NCBI GenBank assembly: GCA_002440225.1
Contig: DJSH01000037.1
Coordinates: 2,039 to 27,434, forward strand
Direction of reading: 5' to 3'
Length of the DNA: 25,396 bases
DNA from: Candidatus Segatella violae
GTDB taxonomy: Bacteria; Bacteroidota; Bacteroidia; Bacteroidales; Bacteroidaceae
The notes under the pieces were generated by a model. That model saw only the letters and a program-made list of their open reading frames with translations, had not been told where the DNA came from and did not search any database. A program made the translations under genes and the position numbers. This document shows, piece by piece, positions 7,033 to 12,629 of this stretch. The first letter of the stretch is position 1; every line of letters begins with the position of its first letter.

Positions 7033-8166
7033 TTACTTTTTAGCTTTAATTAATATTCTTGCGTATGGTTTCTGTGGGATGCCATTCTCCATGTAGTACA
7101 GTTGACCATCACGTAAGCTTTTGTTTAGCTTTTTCAATTCTCTATCGAAAGGCTTCAAACCTAACTCTTTTCCTGAGTTACCTTCCGCACAACCAATAAT
7201 TTCAAATTGGTCAGGACAATATTTATCAAGAAAAGACTTGGGCACTCCCATGATTCCGTCATAATCTGATGGGATTAGGTCTGTGTATGGTACATCTATA
7301 GCATCATAATTGGCATAATGAATGTAAGATTTACGCCCTTTCAACTCTTTGTGCTTAGTGAACTTTAAGTTGTCTTCCATTTTCATAAGTGGAAGTGGTT
7401 CATGGCGACGACCATGGTCCATGTTGGTAAACCAACAAGTGTTAGGAACTCGATTCACCTTTACACCATCTCGTTCCTTGTCGAATTTATAGGTTGGTGC
7501 ATAAACGAAATTGTCAGGTACTCGGAAGTACATTCCTGTATTGAAATTGGTTGCCCCTGTCCAAACTTTGTTGTCCTTGATATATGGGAATACATCTTTG
7601 TAAGTGATGGCGTTAATATTTCCGATGATAGCAAATTGTTTGTTGGCTTCCACTATCCAAGTGAAGAATTCCCTGAACAAAGAGAAAGGAGGGTTTGTGA
7701 TAATAATGTCAGATTCGTCACGAAGTTTTTTGACTTCTTCACTTCTGAAATCTCCATCCCCATCCAAGTAATCCCATTTCAAATCGTCCACATCTATTTT
7801 GGGTTTAGAGGTGTCATTACGCTCAAGAATGAAAATCTTGCCATGTGTTAAGGTCTTGTCCTTATCAAATTTTATGTCTTCCGTTTCAAATAAGGAAGGC
7901 TGATATCCATATTTGTATTTCTTGCTTTCTGGGGCATAGCTGGTGCTAATCAACTTTTTTAGTCCAAAGAAGTCGAAGTTTTGAGCGAAGTATTTAGTAA
8001 AATTGCTCCATTCTGGGTCATCGCATGGTAGAAGGATAGTTTTTCCTTTGAACACATCTTGGTCATATTCCAAGTATGCGTTCATTTCCTTTTCAATGTC
8101 ATAATATTGGGTGTAAAACTCATCCTTCTTAGCCAATTTGGCATTTGTAAGATTGTCGTTTGCCAT
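7033..8166 (-). CDS. EcoRI-family adenine-specific DNA methyltransferase
   Basis: A 377-residue protein. The N-terminus KKDEFYTQYYDIEKEMNAYL (13-32) and TILLPCDDPEWSNFTKYF (43-60) match the conserved opening and SAM-binding region of M.EcoRI-type enzymes. DIIITNPPFSLF (153-164) contains the catalytic NPPF of N6-adenine methyltransferases. Downstream TNFNTGMYFRVP and RVPNTCWFTNMDHGRR are also typical of the EcoRI_methylase family. It would transfer a methyl group from SAM to adenine in a specific DNA site, protecting the host from a partner nuclease, presumably the DUF262-HNH protein encoded next. It is the first gene of the minus-strand operon and has an approximately 400-nt leader from a strong promoter at 8577-8608. 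The target sequence is not predictable here. Confidence 0.9.
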   Translation of the reverse strand: MANDNLTNAKLAKKDEFYTQYYDIEKEMNAYLEYDQDVFKGKTILLPCDDPEWSNFTKYFAQNFDFFGLKKLISTSYAPESKKYKYGYQPSLFETEDIKFDKDKTLTHGKIFILERNDTSKPKIDVDDLKWDYLDGDGDFRSEEVKKLRDESDIIITNPPFSLFREFFTWIVEANKQFAIIGNINAITYKDVFPYIKDNKVWTGATNFNTGMYFRVPDNFVYAPTYKFDKERDGVKVNRVPNTCWFTNMDHGRRHEPLPLMKMEDNLKFTKHKELKGRKSYIHYANYDAIDVPYTDLIPSDYDGIMGVPKSFLDKYCPDQFEIIGCAEGNSGKELGLKPFDRELKKLNKSLRDGQLYYMENGIPQKPYARILIKAKK

Positions 8167-8295
8167 CTATCCACTTAGTTTTTTTATTCTACTGACTCCC
8201 CAAGCAGAAAGTTGATGGTTAAGTGTTTCCTATCAAAAGAAATGGCGTAGGAGTTCTGTACCAGCCATCCTTTGTGTATTGAGGTATTAGGGGAC

Positions 8296-8309
8296 CTTTG
8301 AGCTCAAAG
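8296..8309. promoter_or_regulatory. Perfect 14-bp palindrome in the methyltransferase leader
   Basis: CTTTGAGCTCAAAG is a perfect palindrome about 130 nt before the methyltransferase start, in the loop of the long-range stem at 8244-8332. It could be a hairpin tip or an operator for a control protein. No separate control-protein gene is visible nearby. Confidence 0.35.
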
Positions 8310-8477
8310 AATAAAGTGCAGAAGCCTACGCCAAGTTAGATGTATATGATGAATAGCACAAGATGCACCCCTTCTTGACGAAAGGGCGCATTTGTGCCAT
8401 GTATATACACGCAAGGTGTAAGCGTCCACCTTGTTCTTTATCTGAAGCTCATTTGGAAGTCCCTAATTTCCAATACA

Positions 8478-8510
8478 TCAGAAGAAAAACGCAGTAAACG
8501 CCGTTTCCAT
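8478..8510 (-). CDS. Possible phenylalanine-rich leader peptide (10 codons)
   Basis: Minus-strand mini-ORF METAFTAFFF-stop, about 60 nt into the leader. Its TGA overlaps the ATG of a second mini-ORF (MYWKLGTSK), whose stop in turn overlaps the ATG of a third (MSFR), in TGATG and ATGA arrangements. Four Phe in ten codons, three of them directly before the stop, followed by hairpins, resembles a translational attenuator. No ribosome-binding evidence exists, and chance is plausible for ORFs this short. Confidence 0.25.
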   Translation of the reverse strand: METAFTAFFF

Positions 8511-8576
8511 AAAATAGAGCCAAGCGGCAGATTAACGCCAGCAACTCATTGTTGGCAATCCGCAGAATGACGAATG

Positions 8577-8608
8577 CAAAGGTAATGAAAAGAACTCATA
8601 TCTCCAAA
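8577..8608 (-). promoter_or_regulatory. Promoter of the methyltransferase / DUF262-HNH operon
   Basis: On the minus strand TTTG (8605-8608) and TACCTTTG followed by C (8577-8584) are separated by 20 nt. This is a near-ideal Bacteroidetes -33/-7 promoter. It places the transcript start around 8570, about 400 nt before the methyltransferase ATG. Confidence 0.7.
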
Positions 8609-8693
8609 CTTTTGTGGTGATTTTTTCTTGCGATAAATATTTATGTTTGATAGATATGGGCTCAGTGGGTCGTTAGGAAGAAATTGCAAAAAT

Positions 8694-8785
8694 GACCGCA
8701 CACTACACAAATGTATTGTAAGCTGTTGATTATTAGTGTTTTGTAAAGTGTGGCGGCAATCGTAACACAGCACTCAGACCGCACA
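8694..8785. repeat. Inverted and direct repeats in a gene-free stretch (possible small mobile-element remnant)
   Basis: CCGCACACT (8696-8704) is a near-complement of AGTGTGGCGG (8747-8756), with looser similarity continuing inward for about 10 nt. GACCGCACA occurs at 8694-8702 and again at 8777-8785. No transposase or convincing ORF is present between 8585 and 8900; otherwise I see nothing identifiable in that stretch. Only suggestive of a degraded insertion. Confidence 0.3.
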
Positions 8786-8914
8786 TATTAATTCTCCTAC
8801 CACGGCATATTGGCGAAGTTTGCAGGGGCAGGGCATGATAATTTTATTAATCGTACCAAATAAAAAGGGCAGAATGAGTGTTTTTATAAGTTATGATTAA
8901 TAAAAAATGAGAAG

Positions 8915-9018
8915 TTTTAGAGTCTAAACTCCTAAAAGTTATCGAAACACAAAAGTTTTAGGAATGCGTTCCTAAAACTTTCTTAATATATGCGCTTTTA
9001 GTATTAGGATTCCTAAAA
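8915..9018. repeat. Array of three palindromes (TTTTAG...CTAAAA) at 40-41-bp spacing
   Basis: TTTTAG and CTAAAA frame 22-23-bp palindromic units at 8915-8937, 8956-8977 and 8996-9018. The middle copy is perfect (TTTTAGGAA-TGCG-TTCCTAAAA). The third carries the palindrome TTAGGATTCCTAA (9004-9016). The third unit ends 6 nt before the -7 box of the second ATPase gene, so it covers the -33 region. The layout parallels the four-repeat array before the first ATPase gene but with an unrelated sequence, suggesting a gene-specific autoregulatory operator. Confidence 0.8.
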
Positions 9019-9024
9019 AATATG

Positions 9025-9032
9025 TATATTTG
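9025..9032 (+). promoter_or_regulatory. -7 promoter element of the second AAA+ ATPase gene
   Basis: TATATTTG followed by C, an exact TAnnTTTG match, 26 nt before the ATG at 9059. It lies directly after the last palindrome of the array. Confidence 0.65.
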
Positions 9033-9058
9033 CAGTGTGGTATTTAAAATAGCAAAAA

Positions 9059-10261
9059 ATGAAGAGAATAGAACGACAAGAATATCTACAAAAGCTGATA
9101 GCTTTCAAGGATAAAAAGTTAATCAAGGTAATTACAGGCATTCGCCGTTGCGGTAAATCAACTATTATGGAGATTTATCGTGATTGGCTTTTGGCTCATG
9201 GAATCGTGCAAGACCAAATCGTCTATCTTAATTTTGAGGACTATGATTTCATAGAATTGAGAGACCCTCGAAAACTGTATGATTACGTCAAGCCTCTCAT
9301 ACATCAAGATAAGATTACTTATATCTTTTTTGATGAGATACAACATGTCGGGGATTTTCCTGACATCATCAATAGTCTCAACTTGAAGCCAATGGTAGAT
9401 TTATATGTAACAGGTTCGAATGCCTACATGCTATCAAGCGAAATAGCTACGCTCTTGTCTGGTAGGTATGTGGAGATAGCGATGCTTCCATTGTCTTTTA
9501 AGGAGTATGTGAAAGGTGTGGGTGGAGCTGATAATCTTTCTAAGGCTTATATTGAATATGTGAGCAAGAGTAGTTTTCCATATACATTGGAATTGGATAC
9601 GACAAATGAAATCAGCGATTATCTGAATGCCGTTTACAATACGATTGTGGTGAAAGACATCATGAGTAGAAACAAACTTTCGGATGTGATGATGCTGGAG
9701 AGCGTGATTCGTTTTACGGCAGATAATATTGGTAATATTCTCTCCACGAAACGTATTGCTGACTTGATGACGGCTGATGGACGAAAGATAGACCAAAAGA
9801 CAGTGGAGAAATATCTATCTACACTTTGCGAGTCTTTCTTCCTCTATGAAGTGAAGCGGTATAATATCAAAGGTAGGCAGCTGCTTAAGACATTGGGAAA
9901 ATACTATTTGGTGGATATTGGTTTGCGACGAATGCTGCTTGGCTCTCGCTCCTTTGATGCTGGACGTATCTTGGAGAATATCGTTTATCTTGAACTCTTG
10001 CGTCGTCAGAAGAAAGTGTATATTGGTAAGATGGATAACTTGGAGGTGGATTTTGTAGCCATCGATGAGAATGGTATTACTTACTATCAGGTAGCAGCCA
10101 CGGTGAGGGATGAGAACACCTTGAAGCGTGAGTTGGCTTCGCTTCAGCAAATCAAGGATCAATATCCTAAGTTTATCTTGACGCTCGATGAAGACCCGAC
10201 GGCAGATTATGATGGCATTAAGCGTATCAATGCATTGAAATGGTTGATGGGGGAAGTATAA
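9059..10261 (+). CDS. AAA+ ATPase with DUF4143-type C-terminal domain
   Basis: A 400-residue protein with Walker A GIRRCGKST (27-35), Walker B ITYIFFDEIQ (86-95), sensor stretch LYVTGSNAYML (115-125), and the family segment LLSGRYVEIAMLPLSFKEY (132-150). The C-terminal part (about 200-350) is the DUF4143 helical plus nuclease-like region. It contains NLEVDFVAI (E329, D331), but where the first ATPase has IEVK this protein has YYQVA (342-346). The catalytic Lys of a PD-(D/E)XK site is therefore missing and nuclease activity is unlikely. About 50 residues shorter than the ATPase at 3479 and clearly a different subfamily. It is monocistronic and sits right behind the palindrome array. Biological role is unresolved for the family; self-regulation through the array is inferred. 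Confidence 0.9.
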   Translation: MKRIERQEYLQKLIAFKDKKLIKVITGIRRCGKSTIMEIYRDWLLAHGIVQDQIVYLNFEDYDFIELRDPRKLYDYVKPLIHQDKITYIFFDEIQHVGDFPDIINSLNLKPMVDLYVTGSNAYMLSSEIATLLSGRYVEIAMLPLSFKEYVKGVGGADNLSKAYIEYVSKSSFPYTLELDTTNEISDYLNAVYNTIVVKDIMSRNKLSDVMMLESVIRFTADNIGNILSTKRIADLMTADGRKIDQKTVEKYLSTLCESFFLYEVKRYNIKGRQLLKTLGKYYLVDIGLRRMLLGSRSFDAGRILENIVYLELLRRQKKVYIGKMDNLEVDFVAIDENGITYYQVAATVRDENTLKRELASLQQIKDQYPKFILTLDEDPTADYDGIKRINALKWLMGEV

Positions 10262-10304
10262 ACCTATGCAACCTATATGATAGGCTAAAACTTTCGAGAG
10301 AATA

Positions 10305-10341
10305 ATCGTTCATGTAATAGCAAATATGTTACATGAACGAT
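10305..10341. promoter_or_regulatory. Putative fructan-regulon operator (copy 2, upstream of GH32 gene at 10517)
   Basis: Perfect 13-bp inverted repeat ATCGTTCATGTAA (10305-10317) / TTACATGAACGAT (10329-10341) with an 11-nt centre, followed by a T-run. Alone it could be a terminator for the ATPase gene ending at 10261. However, the same dyad occurs at 772-805, where there is no upstream gene to terminate, and the GAACG end is 53 bp from the -7 box in both places. A double role is possible. Confidence 0.65.
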
Positions 10342-10368
10342 TTTTTGTATCATAAGAAACGGAGTTTA

Positions 10369-10399
10369 TTGCAAGATTCCTTGCTTTTCCGTAACTTTG
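10369..10399 (+). promoter_or_regulatory. Promoter of the first GH32 gene
   Basis: TTG (10369-10371), 20 nt, then TAACTTTG followed by C (10392-10399): a good Bacteroidetes -33/-7 pair. The leader to the ATG at 10517 is about 110 nt. It includes CAATAACGCTAACAATT (10484-10500), identical to the leader of the TonB-dependent receptor gene. GCAAGATTCC at 10371-10380 recurs before the last GH32 gene at 24090-24099. Confidence 0.65.
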
Positions 10400-10418
10400 C
10401 CATCGAAAACAAGAAGCA

Positions 10419-10453
10419 AGATATCTTGTCGAAATCAAGACATCTTGTCGAAA
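10419..10453 (+). repeat. Two 16-nt tandem repeats (19-nt period) in the GH32 leader
   Basis: AGATATCTTGTCGAAA (10419-10434) and AGACATCTTGTCGAAA (10438-10453) differ at one base and lie in the transcribed leader. This may be a simple slippage duplication or an RNA/protein site. No counterpart is seen in the other fructan promoters. Confidence 0.6.
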
Positions 10454-10516
10454 ACGAGAAATCAAGCAAGAAATCAAAATAAACAATAACGCTAACAATT
10501 TAAAAACAAAACGATC

Positions 10517-12424
10517 ATGAAATCCAATTCAATGATTACCAAGGCTGCTTGCCTCATGATGATGGCAACTGCCGCTCCTTCTGCTTTCGCTCAGAAGATG
10601 AATATCGAACACAAGGGTGATACTACGATTATCAAGGTGGAGAATCCTACCAAGTATCTTCTTCTTCCTATTCAGGAGGAGAAGGATGAGGCTCAGGTGT
10701 TGCTCGACACAGGTAGCAAGGAGGATACCTGGATGGACGTTCGCCTGGCTCAGAATGGTTCCGATTATTATGTGCCATTTGCTCTCGGCAAAGGCAAGGC
10801 GGCTACAGTCAAGATCCTCGGCTTGAAGAAGGATGCCTTGGCACTCAATCTGATGAAGCTAAGCGATACCTTCGACACCACCAACACCGATTACTATCGT
10901 CCATCTTATCACTTCACTCCGCTCTATGGTTGGATGAACGACCCTAACGGAATGGTGTATAAGGATGGCGAGTATCATCTCTATTTCCAATACAATCCAT
11001 ACGGAAGCAAGTGGGGCAACATGCACTGGGGACATGCCGTAAGCAAGGACCTCATCCATTGGGAGCATCTCGACCCAGCCATCGCCCGTGACCCGATAGG
11101 TCATATTTTCTCAGGTAGCTCCGTTCTCGACAAGCGTAATACGGCAGGCTATGGCAAGAACGCCATCATCGCCCTTTACACCAACAACAGTGTGAATCAC
11201 GACGAAGTGCAGTGCATGGCTTATAGTACCGACAATGGTCGTACCTTTACAAAATATGAGGGCAACCCTGTGTTGACTCCTTTCGATGGCTTGAAGGACT
11301 TCCGCGACCCAAAGGTGTTCTGGTATGAGAAGGGCAAGTGCTGGTACATGATTGTCTCTGCCGACAAGGAGATGCGCCTGTACAAGTCGAAGAATCTCAA
11401 AAAGTGGGATTACGTGAGTGCCTTTGGTAAAGGAATCGGACAGCAGCCATGTCAGTATGAGTGCCCAGACTTCTTCCAGTTGCCAGTGAACGGCGATAAG
11501 AAGAACATGAAGTGGGTGATGACGATGAACATCAACCCAGGTTGTTGGTTTGGTGGAAGTGCCACCGAGTATTTCGTGGGCGATTTCGATGGCAAGAACT
11601 TCACTTGTCCTGATGCCAACGACGTAAAATGGCTCGACTGGGGTAAGGACCACTACGCTACCGTTACCTTCTCCAACACGGGCGACCGTGTTTTGGCAAT
11701 GACTTGGATGAGCAACTGGCAGTATGCCAACCTCACTCCGTTCAAGCAGAACCGTGGTGCCAATGGATTGCCACGAGAGTTGAAGCTCTATGAGCAGAAC
11801 GGCAAGTACTATGTTTCAGAGGATGTAGCCCCAGAGGCTTATGCGCTTCGCAAGAACACCAAGGAGTTGGGTGATGCAGATGTAACAGCCGAGAATGCGA
11901 AGGAATATTCAGCAGTAGCAGCCAACATGAATGGCGCATTCGAGATTGAGGCTGATGTAACTCCAGATGAGAATGGCATCGCTGGCATCGAAATTTCCAA
12001 CAACAAGCGTGAGCGTACCTTGATTTACTTCGACATGAAGCAAGGCAAGGTGGTGATGGATAGAACTGAGAGCGGTCTCACCGACTTCGGTAAGCAGGCT
12101 GAACCTCACGACATCGAGAAGGCTTGGGACAAGCAGCGTGCCGCAGAAGGCAAGCAACCAGCCCGCATCGAGAACTCCATCAACTACAAGAACGACTTCG
12201 CCCTCGCCACATGGGCTCCGTTGAGCCTCTGCGAGAATGGCAAGAAGACCTATCATGTTGACATCTTCGTGGATAAGTCATCGGTGGAGCTCTTTGTGGA
12301 TAACGGTCGCATCGCCATGACCAACCTCGTCTTCCCTGTGGCTCCATACGAGAACGTGAAGTTCTATAGCAAGGATGGCAAGGCAGCGTATAAGAACGTG
12401 AAGGTTCATAAATTGGCATTGTAA
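10517..12424 (+). CDS. GH32 fructosidase (levanase/inulinase type), secreted
   Basis: A 635-residue enzyme expected to hydrolyse beta-fructofuranosidic bonds of levan, inulin or sucrose. Residues 1-25 are a signal peptidase I leader (SAFA|Q), so periplasmic rather than lipid-anchored. Residues about 28-118 form the N-terminal accessory domain common in Bacteroidales GH32 enzymes (DUF4980-like). The five-bladed propeller carries WMNDPNG (139-145, nucleophile D142), FRDP (262-265, transition-state Asp264) and YECPD (314-318, acid/base E315). All three catalytic residues are intact. The C-terminal beta-sandwich runs from about 450 to the end (FVDKSSVELFVDNGRIAMT). Closest in layout to the GH32 gene at 24262, with shared GWMNDPNGM, FSGS and YFVGDFDG segments. 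Bacteroides relatives of this layout are exo-acting fructosidases; linkage preference is not readable. It has its own operator and promoter and ends at a hairpin terminator. Confidence 0.93.
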   Translation: MKSNSMITKAACLMMMATAAPSAFAQKMNIEHKGDTTIIKVENPTKYLLLPIQEEKDEAQVLLDTGSKEDTWMDVRLAQNGSDYYVPFALGKGKAATVKILGLKKDALALNLMKLSDTFDTTNTDYYRPSYHFTPLYGWMNDPNGMVYKDGEYHLYFQYNPYGSKWGNMHWGHAVSKDLIHWEHLDPAIARDPIGHIFSGSSVLDKRNTAGYGKNAIIALYTNNSVNHDEVQCMAYSTDNGRTFTKYEGNPVLTPFDGLKDFRDPKVFWYEKGKCWYMIVSADKEMRLYKSKNLKKWDYVSAFGKGIGQQPCQYECPDFFQLPVNGDKKNMKWVMTMNINPGCWFGGSATEYFVGDFDGKNFTCPDANDVKWLDWGKDHYATVTFSNTGDRVLAMTWMSNWQYANLTPFKQNRGANGLPRELKLYEQNGKYYVSEDVAPEAYALRKNTKELGDADVTAENAKEYSAVAANMNGAFEIEADVTPDENGIAGIEISNNKRERTLIYFDMKQGKVVMDRTESGLTDFGKQAEPHDIEKAWDKQRAAEGKQPARIENSINYKNDFALATWAPLSLCENGKKTYHVDIFVDKSSVELFVDNGRIAMTNLVFPVAPYENVKFYSKDGKAAYKNVKVHKLAL

Positions 12425-12485
12425 GATAACTCTAAGTTCTCGATGAGTAATCATGTTGTCAAGAACTTGTGATATTATATGTAGG

Positions 12486-12524
12486 ATTATAGGCAGGTTT
12501 CCTTGGTGGAAATCTGCCTATAAT
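12486..12524 (+). terminator. Hairpin terminator after the first GH32 gene
   Basis: ATTATAGGCAG-G-TTTCC (12486-12502) pairs with GGAAA-T-CTGCCTATAAT (12508-12524), 17 bp including one G-U, with a 5-nt loop TTGGT. It is followed by TGTGTTTTG and begins about 60 nt after the stop. Confidence 0.7.
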
Positions 12525-12589
12525 TGTGTTTTGACCCTATGATGGCAAAATAAAGAAGAATAAATGAGTGATATTTAAAAAAGTTTTCT

Positions 12590-12597
12590 TATTTTTG
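12590..12597 (+). promoter_or_regulatory. -7 promoter element of the third ATPase gene
   Basis: TATTTTTG followed by C, an exact TAnnTTTG match, 32 nt before the ATG at 12630. Unlike the other two ATPase genes, no periodic repeat array precedes it; only a loose AAGTTCT/AGAACTT pair (12434-12440, 12462-12468) is seen upstream. Confidence 0.6.
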
Positions 12598-12629
12598 CAT
12601 GCGAAAGCGAGTTAAAAGTTAAAACAGTT

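Larger units (their letters stand above)
8167..8570 (-). promoter_or_regulatory. Long structured 5' leader of the methyltransferase operon
   Basis: About 400 nt lie between the promoter at 8577-8608 and the methyltransferase ATG, without a credible gene. Strong secondary structure is visible. A hairpin at 8356-8397 has 6 + 11 bp and a 5-nt loop (GCACAA/TTGTGC outer stem). CAAGGTG/CACCTTG pairs at 8412-8433. TTGGAA/TTCCAA pairs at 8453-8473. A long-range stem GGCGTAGG..TTCTG (8244-8258) pairs with CAGAA.CCTACGCC (8319-8332) around a perfect palindrome. GCGG/CCGC with CAAC/GTTG pairs at 8524-8563. I do not recognise tmRNA, RNase P RNA, SRP RNA or a known riboswitch. It could be an attenuating leader, a processed small RNA, or the 5' part of a mobile-element leader. 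Confidence 0.5.

Noticed and set aside
8167..8570. tmRNA, RNase P RNA or SRP RNA gene
   Set aside because: None of their hallmark sequences (tmRNA tRNA-like ends, RNase P GAGGAAAGTCC, SRP GGTGC/GNAR core) could be found on either strand.
8546..8773. 75-codon minus-strand ORF before the methyltransferase leader
   Set aside because: It overlaps the strong promoter at 8577-8608, has no domain-like composition, and lies in a repeat-containing gene-free stretch.
8694..8785. Complete insertion sequence or MITE
   Set aside because: The inverted repeats are imperfect and short, no target-site duplication or transposase is visible, so it is recorded only as a repeat.
10305..10341. Simple terminator only, for the second ATPase gene
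   Set aside because: The dyad and its flank recur at 772-805 where there is no gene to terminate, and with identical spacing to a -7 box. A terminator role may still coexist.
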